From Bacillota bacterium (GTDB lineage Bacteria > Bacillota > Clostridia > Acetivibrionales > DSM-1351), in assembly GCA_023431385.1 (NCBI GenBank), contig JAEYWA010000013.1:1-41780 (forward strand): a stretch of DNA of 41,780 nucleotides, read 5' to 3'. Below are positions 32,854 to 41,638 of the stretch, one piece after another. Below the pieces are notes generated by a model. It did no database searches and was not told the DNA's origin. It was given only the letters and a program-made list of their open reading frames with translations. A program made the position numbers and the translations under genes. Position 1 is the stretch's first letter; each line of letters begins with the position of its first letter.

Positions 32854-33591
32854 CTACTCAGCTGCCGGCTGCTCCATATAAATTCTCACACTATATTTGT
32901 ATTTATCAGCGCGGTATACATCTCTTTCATAGAAGAGTTTTCTTCCTTCCCTGGTATAGCTTGTACCTGATATTTTGAGAACCGGAATACCTGCTTCAAG
33001 CATCAGCAGTTGCCGGCTCTCCTTATCCGCTTTTATTGCTTCAATATTATTATCAACGTGGCTTATTTCAACGGAGTAAGTGTTTTTAAGCAGATCATAC
33101 AAAGACCTTGTCAGATCCAGCTTATTTATATCTGGACAAAGCTTTTCAGGCAGGAATACCTCTTCAACGGCAATAGGAGTATCATCTGCCAGCCTTAGCC
33201 TTTTAACGCGAAATATCTTTTCCTGAGGTTCAAGCTCCAGCGCCTGTTTGACGTCAAAACAATCCTTGTCTTCAGAGAATTCCAATACTCTGGTATGTGG
33301 AACCATTCCAAGCCTTTTTACGGTTTCAGAAAAGCTCATTATATTTCTTTGCTCAAACTTTACTTTATTAACAAAGGTTCCTTTCCCCTTTTCCCGTACA
33401 AGATAGTTTTCCGCAGCCAGCTGATTGATTGCCTGTCTGGCTGTCATACGACTTATGCCAAGATTCTCAGAAAGTTCTCTTTCAGAGGGTATGAGGTTGC
33501 CCGAAGGATACTCACCCGACTTTATTTTTTCAAGTATTAAGTTTTTCAGTTGAAAATATACAGGCACAGGGCTTTTTTTGTCAATAAACAT
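32854..33591 (-). CDS. GntR/HutC-family regulator, NagR-like
   Basis: A 245-residue transcription factor. The N-terminal winged helix (about 8-75) has SGEYPSGNLIPSERELSENLGISRMTARQAINQLAAENYLVREKGKGTFV, and the C-terminal UTRA sensor domain (about 95-238) has RVKRLRLADDTPIAVEEVFLP and LFYERDVYRADKYKY. The start is ATG 33591 after CGGAGG; the longer frame lacks an RBS. HutC-subgroup proteins with this layout include NagR/YvoA, which sense GlcNAc-6-P or GlcN-6-P. The palindromic operator downstream, ahead of the deaminase-deacetylase genes, is the obvious target. Confidence 0.9.
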   Translation of the reverse strand: MFIDKKSPVPVYFQLKNLILEKIKSGEYPSGNLIPSERELSENLGISRMTARQAINQLAAENYLVREKGKGTFVNKVKFEQRNIMSFSETVKRLGMVPHTRVLEFSEDKDCFDVKQALELEPQEKIFRVKRLRLADDTPIAVEEVFLPEKLCPDINKLDLTRSLYDLLKNTYSVEISHVDNNIEAIKADKESRQLLMLEAGIPVLKISGTSYTREGRKLFYERDVYRADKYKYSVRIYMEQPAAE

Positions 33592-33961
33592 TACTGCCTC
33601 CGATTTTTTATATTTATTTAACACGACACACTACTCATTATAACGCCAACTTTCCCAATATTAAATATCAATATTTCAATGAACATGACAAAATGGAATC
33701 CTATAAGGAGCTCTGTTGCCTGTGTAAACACAATGCAAAAGCAAAAATCCTCATGTTTTAACCTACACGAGGACCTACAATTTTCAGGAGGAATATATTT
33801 TAAGACCAGCTGGCGGAACGAGTCCACCAGCCAGAATGGATTGTTTTTACAATACAAATTTTATATTATTAGATATAATAAGTATATGTAAAATTTATAA
33901 AAAATTTTTCCTTGTTATTACGAGAATATTGTACAGTTTTTACCTAATGAAATCCAGCACT
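33592..33961. other. Gene-free stretch with hairpins upstream of gntR
   Basis: About 370 bases without a supported gene. GCTGGCGGA (33810-33818) pairs with TCCACCAGC, and TCCTCATGT pairs with ACACGAGGA around 33752-33776. Between them is AGGAGGAATATATT with no ORF worth calling. A minus-strand 79-codon frame (33618-33857) covers the hairpins but has no RBS and odd composition. The compact GC-rich stems in A+T-rich DNA suggest a structured RNA or repeat. Confidence 0.45.
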
Positions 33962-34687
33962 TTAGTCTCCACCAAATACTGCTACAAACTGTTCCATCAG
34001 GTAGAACTTTTTCCCGTTCCATTTAAGCACACTTTGTACATATCCAAGGGAGTCTGCATGATACCGTCCTGCGATACTTTGAAAACCAAGGAGTTCATAG
34101 ATACCATTCCCATCGAAATCAACGGGGTATAATCCGCTCAGAGGATCAACCCAACCCTCTATGGGCTGTTTCAAAATACCTTCCGGAGTATATAATTCAT
34201 CAAGGTACTCCCTGCCCTTATATGTAATATCTATAATAAATACTTCATCAGTTTCAAGGTTTTTCACTTCAACTTTATAATTATTTCTAAATTCAACCTT
34301 ATAATTATACCGTTCATTGTATTCCTCATAGTCAAAAATTTGTTTCAATTGATTGTTTACATTGGAAAATATGTAATAAAAATATATACCTCCACTCCCA
34401 CCCGAAGCTATGCTTACCATAATGTCCTTTATCCTGTCGCCGCTGAAGTCTAATAAATCAATTGCAGGCGAGTATCCTGAATCAGATTTGAGCTTTGCCC
34501 TCTGCTTTATTCCTGTCCTTCCGTCTCTTATGACAAGAGCTATGTTCTGAATATATGCACTGTTGGGTGTCCTTGTTCCTGTAAGGTACACAAAATCTCT
34601 AATATTGTCACCGTTAACATCACCATATTCACCGGTAATAATATTGGGTTCATTATTCATTTGGTCAAATCTTTCGGTATTATACAT
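33962..34687 (-). CDS. VCBS/FG-GAP repeat-like protein of unknown role
   Basis: A 241-residue protein with three calcium-loop-like repeats: GEYGDVNGDNIRDFVYL (about 19-35), LDFSGDRIKDIMVSI (about 77-91) and VDFDGNGIYELLGF (about 188-201). These resemble FG-GAP or VCBS blades. No signal peptide or anchor is seen, so it is probably cytoplasmic or spore-associated. Similar proteins starting MYNT-R-DQMN are known in Bacilli and clostridia without assigned function (from memory). ATG is preceded by GGAGGG. Monocistronic; it stands divergently from the AraC gene. Confidence 0.8.
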   Translation of the reverse strand: MYNTERFDQMNNEPNIITGEYGDVNGDNIRDFVYLTGTRTPNSAYIQNIALVIRDGRTGIKQRAKLKSDSGYSPAIDLLDFSGDRIKDIMVSIASGGSGGIYFYYIFSNVNNQLKQIFDYEEYNERYNYKVEFRNNYKVEVKNLETDEVFIIDITYKGREYLDELYTPEGILKQPIEGWVDPLSGLYPVDFDGNGIYELLGFQSIAGRYHADSLGYVQSVLKWNGKKFYLMEQFVAVFGGD

Positions 34688-34846
34688 CTTACCCTCCTAC
34701 TTCCGTGTCGGTTATTGAGTCCACGACTCAGCAAAAAATTAAAGCCAATAGGATTTCACCCATATTTACAAAACACTTGCTTACTCCGCTAATACATAAT
34801 ATGGAGTGCTTTTTCATTGGTGATTGATTATGCTGTTTTTACCTTG

Positions 34847-34876
34847 TTGAACCTATCGGTACAAATACTTTATAAT
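34847..34876 (+). promoter_or_regulatory. Sigma-A promoter of the AraC regulator
   Basis: TTGAAC (34847-34852), 18 bp, TATAAT (34871-34876). It lies downstream of an earlier in-frame start codon, so it decides the start at 34919. Confidence 0.75.
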
Positions 34877-34918
34877 AGAAAAAACGGTATTAGCCATATT
34901 ATGGCTCTGGAGGTTAAT

Positions 34919-35776
34919 ATGGAGGCTCATCATCAGACCAGTATAAACATATATACGGGACATTTACCGGTAAACGTATTTAATACTGATGTCCAGGACT
35001 TTCCGCCTCATTGGCATGAAAGGGTGGAAATAATTTATGTTTTGGGGGACGAACTTAAGGTAGGCTTGAACAATTTCATTTATACCTTACATAACAGGGA
35101 TATTCTCATTATTAATATGGGAGAGATACATTATTTTTTAATGCAGCCCCAAAAATGCGACAGAATTATCATTCAATTTGATTTGTCACTGTTTGAAGAG
35201 ATAGCAAACAATATTTCGGGCAGGAGACTGCTGAATCCACTGATTACCAGCAGTGCCCCCAGAGAAAGTAAATCGTTCTCTGTTCATGAATACTTTGAGC
35301 ATAATATCCTGGATATTAATAAAGAAATCAAGAGTAAGAATTCAGGGTATGAGTTTTTCATAGCGGCGAGGCTGTGTAATTTGGCTGCCGGTATGATCAG
35401 GTATATACCCAATGAAAAACTCTGCTCCGCTGAAAAGAATAAGCAAATGGAAAAATTAAAGCTATTGGAGAAAATCACAAATTATATTGACAGTAACCTG
35501 AACGAAGAAATTTGTCTGCTGGAGGTCTCCAAATATGTTAATTTCAGTATGTACCACTTTACAAGATTTTTTAAGGAAGCAACAGGTATGACCTTTTGGA
35601 CATACCTGAACAATTATAAAGTCTCAAAAGCAGCTAACAGGCTAATTAATTCTTCTGATTCTATTACAGAAATAGCCTTCAAATCGGGCTTTAACAGTAT
35701 TAAAACCTTTAACAGAGTGTTTAAACAGGTAAGAGGCTGTTCACCGTCCGAATTTAAAAAAGCAATATTTGAGTAG
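34919..35776 (+). CDS. AraC-family transcriptional regulator with cupin sensor
   Basis: A 285-residue regulator with an N-terminal AraC_binding cupin (about 10-150; PPHWHERVEIIYVL and GEIHYF carry cupin histidines) and a C-terminal double helix-turn-helix (about 185-283; LEVSKYVNFSMYHFTRFFKEATGMTFW and SITEIAFKSGFNSIKTFNRVFKQVRGCSPSEFKK). ATG 34919 follows GGAGGTTAAT. It is 123 bases from a TIM-barrel protein gene on the same strand and probably senses that enzyme's sugar. It has no receiver domain, so it is not a response regulator. Confidence 0.9.
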   Translation: MEAHHQTSINIYTGHLPVNVFNTDVQDFPPHWHERVEIIYVLGDELKVGLNNFIYTLHNRDILIINMGEIHYFLMQPQKCDRIIIQFDLSLFEEIANNISGRRLLNPLITSSAPRESKSFSVHEYFEHNILDINKEIKSKNSGYEFFIAARLCNLAAGMIRYIPNEKLCSAEKNKQMEKLKLLEKITNYIDSNLNEEICLLEVSKYVNFSMYHFTRFFKEATGMTFWTYLNNYKVSKAANRLINSSDSITEIAFKSGFNSIKTFNRVFKQVRGCSPSEFKKAIFE

Positions 35777-35899
35777 TATTTAGCAAGCATTGGCGAGAAT
35801 TTTTTGATATGTATCGTATAATTAAGACATAAAACATCTTTTATAAAACAATTTTAATAAACTATTTTTCAGCCATAATGCGGCGGTTTAGGAGGTTTT

Positions 35900-37606
35900 A
35901 TGTCCTACAAAAATTTCACAACATCAATTTTTTGTACTGCCTATGACCTTGAGATATTAAAGAAAGACAATTTATTTGAGGAGTTATATAATTTTTTCTC
36001 AAAGCATATTGATATTGACAAGGTATATCTTGAAACCTATCGTGGCACCTCATATCTGCCCAAAGAGGATATGCTGGCCTGTAAAGAATTCTTTAAGAGT
36101 AAAGGTATTAAGGTTTCCGGAGCTATAACTACTACTCAGAAATGTGATGTTATCTGGGACTTCCGCTCCTTCTGCTACAGCGATCCTGATCAAATAAAGC
36201 AGTTAAGTGATATTGTTGCCTATACTGCAAGTATTTTTGATGAGATTATCCTTGATGATTTCTATTTTACAAACTGTAAATGTGATTTGTGTATTGAAAC
36301 TAAGGGCGGTAAAAGCTGGTCTGATTTCAGAACGTCGCAGATGGCTGAAGTATCTAAAGAAATAGTTTCAACAGCAAAAAATGTCAACCCCGGTATAAAT
36401 ATGATTATTAAGTATCCCAACTGGTATGATCACCACCATTTTACAGGCTACACCCCGGGAGATCAGGTCGGTATTTTCGATTCCTTCTATACAGGCACCG
36501 AAACTCGTGATTCACAATACACTCAACAAGTGCTTCAAAGGTATCATGGATATTTTATTATGAGATATTTTGAGAGCATAAATCCTGGTAAAAACCTCGG
36601 CGGATGGTTTGACACCTTTGACTGTTCCTTGAACGCATACGTTGAACAGCTGAACATGACCATTTTTGCCAAGGCAAAGGAGATTACACTATTTTGTGCA
36701 GGTATTCTGGCAACTGATTACAGCATATGTACTCCTATAGCAGGCCATGTTTTCAGTGAACTTGACAAACTGGTTGATAAGCTTGGGGTGCCAGTGGGAA
36801 TTCCCTGCTATAAACCCTTCAAATCTTGTGGTGAAGATTTCCTCCATGGCTATCTTGGAATGCTGGGGCTGCCTTTGGAGCCGACTCCTGTATACCCTGA
36901 AAACAGCAAGCTGGTGCTGCTAACCGAAAGTGCTAAAAAAGATCCTGCCCTTGTCAGCAAAATAAAGGCAAGTCTGGCCTCAGGAAATAACGTTGTTATC
37001 ACCTCAGGTCTTTTGAAAGTTCTTAACAGTGAACTGTCCGATATAGCAGAAATATACTACACCGATAAGAAGGCTCTGGTGAATAAATATGCAGTCACAA
37101 TGGAAACCTGCTCCTTTAAGGACTATTATGACTCTCCAAAAGAAATATTGATTCCGCATATTGACTTTAAAACCAACGATACCTGGCAAAGGGCAGTAGG
37201 CATAGACAGCAATAACAACCACCCCGTTCTTCTTGAGAATAAGTACAGTAACGGAAAGCTTTACGTACTAACAATCCCTGATAATCAGGGTGACATATAC
37301 AGCTATCCCGAAGGGGTTCTCAATAACATAAGAGAAGTTGCGTCAAAGGAACTGCCAGTACATATTGAAGGTCCATCCCAGGTGGGTTTGTTCCTGTATG
37401 ATAACAATACCTTTGTAGTTGAATCCTTCAGAGATACAAACACCGAGGTTACTATTGTTGTCCATAAGGAAAATGCAGTACTTCGCCAGATTGCCACCAA
37501 CAGGCACCTAGCTGGTGCCCAGATAGACATGATACCTGGAAATGGCTTAACCTATTTCAAGATATTCCTGAGACCGGGAACCTATAAAATTCTCGCAATA
37601 GAATAA
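35900..37606 (+). CDS. TIM-barrel glycoside hydrolase-like protein of unrecognised family
   Basis: A 568-residue protein without a signal peptide. Residues 1-300 read as (beta/alpha)8 strands and helices: KVYLETYRG (41-49), GIKVSGAITTT (69-79), FDEIILDDFYF (113-123), MIIKYPNWYD (168-177), GIFDSFYTGTETRD (191-204). Asp119/Asp120 and Glu201 are at strand ends where glycosidase acids sit, but roles are inferred. A CKCDLC cluster (126-131) follows strand 4. Residues about 330-440 look like a GATase-like domain (LVLLTESAKKDPAL, SGNNVVITSGLL), and the end (480-568) is a beta-sandwich. This order recalls GH42-like or hypothetical-GHL architecture. A cytoplasmic enzyme on imported oligosaccharide is plausible. 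ATG follows AGGAGG; an AraC gene precedes it. Confidence 0.6.
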   Translation: MSYKNFTTSIFCTAYDLEILKKDNLFEELYNFFSKHIDIDKVYLETYRGTSYLPKEDMLACKEFFKSKGIKVSGAITTTQKCDVIWDFRSFCYSDPDQIKQLSDIVAYTASIFDEIILDDFYFTNCKCDLCIETKGGKSWSDFRTSQMAEVSKEIVSTAKNVNPGINMIIKYPNWYDHHHFTGYTPGDQVGIFDSFYTGTETRDSQYTQQVLQRYHGYFIMRYFESINPGKNLGGWFDTFDCSLNAYVEQLNMTIFAKAKEITLFCAGILATDYSICTPIAGHVFSELDKLVDKLGVPVGIPCYKPFKSCGEDFLHGYLGMLGLPLEPTPVYPENSKLVLLTESAKKDPALVSKIKASLASGNNVVITSGLLKVLNSELSDIAEIYYTDKKALVNKYAVTMETCSFKDYYDSPKEILIPHIDFKTNDTWQRAVGIDSNNNHPVLLENKYSNGKLYVLTIPDNQGDIYSYPEGVLNNIREVASKELPVHIEGPSQVGLFLYDNNTFVVESFRDTNTEVTIVVHKENAVLRQIATNRHLAGAQIDMIPGNGLTYFKIFLRPGTYKILAIE

Positions 37607-37685
37607 TTACTTAACAAGCTTTATTAGTGGGTTAATCAAATACCCATTAATGTATATGTAATATATGTGTGTGTGAGCGCTCCCC

Positions 37686-37734
37686 GAGCGTGCAAAAATC
37701 CGTGCTCTTCCCAGGCACGGATTTTTGCACGCTC
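37686..37734. terminator. Perfect 20-bp hairpin, bidirectional terminator
   Basis: GAGCGTGCAAAAATCCGTGC and its exact complement flank a 9-nt loop. The inner stem CCGTGC/GCACGG is bordered by A and T runs, so it can stop both the TIM-barrel gene and the convergent ABC permease gene. Confidence 0.85.
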
Positions 37735-37793
37735 TGATATAATTTTTCCGATGAAAGTCATGTTTTCACATGGCGGACCATACTACTATTAGG

Positions 37794-40700
37794 CTACTCC
37801 ACCGATTTAAGGGACTCTATCATGCTTACTTTCTTCAACCTGAAATGCATCACTACATTTACAAGTACTGCAAATAAAACAGTAAGTGCAGCAGCCATCA
37901 AATAGCTGTACCATCGGATTTCTCTGCCAAACATGACAACATCGGTTTCTGCAGTTTCCAGAACAAATCTATTAAGCATAATTCCTCCAAGCAAACCCAA
38001 ACCGACATTAATAATTGTTAAAATAATATTTTCCCGGAATACGTACTCGGAAACCTCCAGGTCATAAAACCCCAGTACCTTAATACTGGCTATTTCCCTG
38101 ATTCTTTCGGTTATATTGATATTTGTAAGGTTATACAGTACTACGAAGGCCAATGCTCCTGCTGAAATTATCATTACAAAAACAATACTGTTCAGGTTAC
38201 CTACCATATCGGAAAAACTCTGTTGGTTAGCTCTTGTAAAGTTTGTCTGAAGTACTGCCTTCTTATTGGCAAGCTGTTCGCCTAATCCATCCTCCGCCTG
38301 CTCAGACACTTCTTTCATTTTAACCAGAATGCTGTTTAATTCAGCCTTCTCTTCAAATTCTTTTTCATATAGAGTCTTTGTCATATATACATAATGCAAA
38401 GCATAATTTTCGTTGATTCCGGTCACTTTGACCTGAATATTCTTAAAGTCGCCATCCTTTATGGTAATTGAATCCCCTACTCTTAGATCCAACACCTTTG
38501 ACAACTTTTCGCCTATTATTACCCCTTCATCTGTCAGCTTTATTGGCTCTTTACCCTTCCTTTCATGAACCGAAATAAATTCACTTAATTTCTCATTGTC
38601 CCCGGGTACTATGAGATTAATTTTTTGCCAGTTCTCGCCATAGCCGGCATCGTAATTCTTAAGCCTTACATTTAACATTTTTTCAACGGTGTTATTGGCT
38701 TCCAGAGAATTAAAGACTTCCTGCCTTTCCTGTGCCTTGGCGTTCTCATCCAGAATGACCATAGCATTGAATTTAAAAACTTCCCCGTACTGTTTTGGAA
38801 CTATGCTGGAAATTGCATCTCTGATTCCAAAGCCGGCCAACATAAGGGCAGTACAGCCTGCCACACCCAAAAGAGTCATAAATAGCCTTTTTTTGTATCT
38901 GAATAGATTTCTTACAGTTACCTTACTAAAGAATTTAAGTCTGTTCCAGATAAAGGGTATCCTTTCCAGCAGAACTCTTTTCCCCATTTTTGGTGCCTTG
39001 GGGCGCATTAATGACGAGGGTTGCTCCATCAATTCCTTGTAGCAGGCAAAGTATACGGCCAATGAGGTGCAAACCAGAGCTCCTAATGTTATCCAGAACA
39101 TATAATCACCCCTGAGCGGAGTAATTGTAGGTGGCAGACGGTAAAGCATGCCATATGCATTCCCTATAACAAAGGGAAACAGTTTTAGCCCAATAGTAAG
39201 TCCGGCCATACTTCCCGTGATACTGGCAATAGCTGCATATACAAGATATTTTGAAGCAATAGCAAAATTTCCGTATCCTAATGCCTTGAGGGTGCCGATC
39301 TGCGTCCGCTGTTCCTCCACCATTCTGGTCATGGTAGTAAGGCAGACAAAGGCGGCTACTACAAAGAAAAATACAGGGAATATCCTGGCTATAGCATCTA
39401 CCCTTTGTGTATCCTCAAAATATGAGGCATAACCCGGATTGTTGTTTCTATCCATTATGTACCACTGAGGTTTTTTAATATCGTTAAGCTTTTCTTCAGC
39501 CTCGGCAAGCTTTTTTCTTGCATCTGCAAGTTCCCGGTCGGAATTCTCTTTTTGCTTTCTGTATTCTGACCAGCCTTCCTCCAGCTCTTTTTCGGCAGCA
39601 TTCAAATCTTCGAACGCTATTTTAAGTTTAGCAGCACCACTTGCACTTTGTTTTTCGAAAAGTAGCTTTTGTTCGGAAAGTGCCTTTATCCCCTGGTCAA
39701 GCCTAAGCTTTGTTTGCTTTAGTACTTCTTCGGTGGCTGCTGCCTGATCTGCAGGGAGAAAGGCCTTATTTTGTTCAAATGCCTTTAGCTGCTCGGAATA
39801 CTGCTTTATCCCGTTCTCAAGCTCAGCTTCCTTTTTATTAAACTCAGCTTCAGCATATTTTATTTTATCGGCAGCCAGCCTTTTTTGTTTTTCAAGTTCC
39901 TGCTTCCCGGTATTTAGTTCTGACTGATGCTTATTCAGAGTTTCAAGCGCTTCCGATAGCTTTTGTTTTTGTTCTGCTTCACCTTCGGCAAGTTTTTTCT
40001 TACTATCATCAAGCTTTTGTTTGGCTTCATTGTACACTTCTTGGTAGCGTAGCATTTCACGGCTTTCAGCTATCTTTTCCAGTTTTTCCTTATGGGCTTC
40101 TATATAATCCTCATAGTCCTTGCTGAAAGCAGATAAATTTTCAGTAGCCTTTAATGTAAGGTTTATGTCGGTGTATACCTCCATATTAAAGTCCTCTTCC
40201 GGTATGACAGCATACATTGCTACCGAACCATTCCCAAGGCTTGAGTTTCCCTTCTCAAAGGTAAGATAGTACGGTGTTTCAATGTAACCCACAACCTTGT
40301 AGCTGTCCCTTTTCAGATACACTGATATGTCGTTATCCTCCTTGCCAGAAGCTAAAGTTATATCTTTACCGATTGTTATATCTTTTTCGGACGTACTGTC
40401 TTTTTCTATAGCACATTCTCCCGGCTTTTCGGGTAATCTTCCTTCAATCACTCTATATCTGTTCAGATAACCCTTCTGATCTCCGGTAGTCTTTTCAAGT
40501 GGAATGGAATGTATCTTTGCAACCTTGTCCTCAGATTCTGTTTTCACAATTGCATCAATTGTATAGGAGGGCATTATCTCTTTAATATCTCCACCCTTTT
40601 CAACTGCGGCTATATCATCCTTATTAAAGCCGTATGTAGATACCAGCCTCATATCCATCAGCCCATAATCATAAAAATATTTATCAGCAGTCAGCTGCAT

Positions 40701-40829
40701 ATCGGGGCAGGTAGCTTTCACCCCTGCAAAAAAACCCGTGCCCAGGGCGATGATGGCAAAAATAGCTATAAAGCGGCTTCTGGTCCGCCATAGTTCTCTC
40801 AGTATATCTTTTAAATGAGCGTTTTTCAT
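37794..40829 (-). CDS. FtsX-like ABC exporter permease with long coiled coil
   Basis: A 1011-residue permease. It has an N-terminal helix (about 15-35), an extracytoplasmic domain (about 40-240), a long charged Glu/Lys/Gln coiled coil (about 250-450; repeated KLAEGEAE- and QLKAFEQNK-like heptads), a first FtsX block of three helices (about 480-610), a second helix (about 660), a second external domain (about 690-880), and a second FtsX block (about 890-1005). This MacB/BceB-like form belongs to mechanotransmission exporters, not substrate-channel importers. The start is ATG 40829 after GGGGAG. The ATPase gene lies 38 bases upstream. Confidence 0.9.
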   Translation of the reverse strand: MKNAHLKDILRELWRTRSRFIAIFAIIALGTGFFAGVKATCPDMQLTADKYFYDYGLMDMRLVSTYGFNKDDIAAVEKGGDIKEIMPSYTIDAIVKTESEDKVAKIHSIPLEKTTGDQKGYLNRYRVIEGRLPEKPGECAIEKDSTSEKDITIGKDITLASGKEDNDISVYLKRDSYKVVGYIETPYYLTFEKGNSSLGNGSVAMYAVIPEEDFNMEVYTDINLTLKATENLSAFSKDYEDYIEAHKEKLEKIAESREMLRYQEVYNEAKQKLDDSKKKLAEGEAEQKQKLSEALETLNKHQSELNTGKQELEKQKRLAADKIKYAEAEFNKKEAELENGIKQYSEQLKAFEQNKAFLPADQAAATEEVLKQTKLRLDQGIKALSEQKLLFEKQSASGAAKLKIAFEDLNAAEKELEEGWSEYRKQKENSDRELADARKKLAEAEEKLNDIKKPQWYIMDRNNNPGYASYFEDTQRVDAIARIFPVFFFVVAAFVCLTTMTRMVEEQRTQIGTLKALGYGNFAIASKYLVYAAIASITGSMAGLTIGLKLFPFVIGNAYGMLYRLPPTITPLRGDYMFWITLGALVCTSLAVYFACYKELMEQPSSLMRPKAPKMGKRVLLERIPFIWNRLKFFSKVTVRNLFRYKKRLFMTLLGVAGCTALMLAGFGIRDAISSIVPKQYGEVFKFNAMVILDENAKAQERQEVFNSLEANNTVEKMLNVRLKNYDAGYGENWQKINLIVPGDNEKLSEFISVHERKGKEPIKLTDEGVIIGEKLSKVLDLRVGDSITIKDGDFKNIQVKVTGINENYALHYVYMTKTLYEKEFEEKAELNSILVKMKEVSEQAEDGLGEQLANKKAVLQTNFTRANQQSFSDMVGNLNSIVFVMIISAGALAFVVLYNLTNINITERIREIASIKVLGFYDLEVSEYVFRENIILTIINVGLGLLGGIMLNRFVLETAETDVVMFGREIRWYSYLMAAALTVLFAVLVNVVMHFRLKKVSMIESLKSVE

Positions 40830-40867
40830 ATAACTCCCCTTCAACTCTCCTTCTTATCGTGGTTGTT

Positions 40868-41569
40868 TTACCATTCAATGTGCTCCACACTCGTTGGGTT
40901 GTCATTGATTACCATGCTCTCTACCTTACTGTTCTTTATTTTAATTACTCTATCAGCCATTGGGGCTATTGCCATGTTATGAGTAATAACAATTACCGTC
41001 ATCCCGTTTAACCTGCAGGTATCCTGCAACAGTTTAAGAATACTTTTACCGGTAGAGTAGTCAAGTGCTCCTGTAGGTTCATCACACAACAATAATTTTG
41101 GCCTTTTTGCAAGTGCTCTTGCTATGGCAACACGCTGCTGCTCACCTCCTGAAAGCTGAGCAGGAAAGTTGGACAGCCGTTCACCGAGACCAACCTCAAC
41201 AAGTATCTTTTCAGCATCGAGAGGGTCCTTGCATATCTGTGATGCAAGCTCCACATTTTCCTTTGCAGTAAGGTTCTGAATCAGATTATAAAACTGGAAT
41301 ACAAACCCAATATCATACCTTCTGTAAGTTATAAGCTGTTTGGGCTTAAATCTATTTATTTTTTGCCCGTCAACAATTATCTCTCCCTCATCACAGGTAT
41401 CCATGCCGCCCAATATGTTAAGAACCGTGGTTTTTCCTGCACCGCTAGGTCCTACAATAACAACAAATTCTCCCTTGTTTATTTCAAAATTTATACCATT
41501 AGCAGCAGTAATAGTTACTTCACCCATTTTATATCTCTTATACACATTTTTGAATTCGACAAACCCCAT
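40868..41569 (-). CDS. ABC transporter ATPase, MacB/LolD type
   Basis: A 233-residue ATP-binding subunit. Walker A is GPSGAGKTT, the Q-loop lies in FVFQFYNLIQNLT, the signature is LSGGEQQRVAIARALA, Walker B is LLLCDEPTGALD and the H-loop is VITHN. It is close to LolD/MacB/SalX-type ATPases and drives the coiled-coil permease encoded next. The start is ATG 41569, 6 nt after TTTGGAGG; the longer frame includes that RBS. The substrate (peptide, lipoprotein or antibiotic) is not evident, as no regulator or two-component pair stands beside it. Confidence 0.93.
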   Translation of the reverse strand: MGFVEFKNVYKRYKMGEVTITAANGINFEINKGEFVVIVGPSGAGKTTVLNILGGMDTCDEGEIIVDGQKINRFKPKQLITYRRYDIGFVFQFYNLIQNLTAKENVELASQICKDPLDAEKILVEVGLGERLSNFPAQLSGGEQQRVAIARALAKRPKLLLCDEPTGALDYSTGKSILKLLQDTCRLNGMTVIVITHNMAIAPMADRVIKIKNSKVESMVINDNPTSVEHIEW

Positions 41570-41638
41570 ATAAACCTCCAAATTACGTATTTGCATTAAG
41601 TATCCAACAGTCTTTTGCCATGATGTTATCAGTCAGGA

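Noticed and set aside
33618..33857. A 79-codon minus-strand ORF upstream of gntR
   Set aside because: No ribosome binding site, odd amino-acid composition, and it runs through two hairpins.
34817..34918. Upstream extension of the AraC gene from 34817
   Set aside because: The sigma-A promoter at 34847-34876 lies inside the extension, and GGAGG precedes the ATG at 34919.
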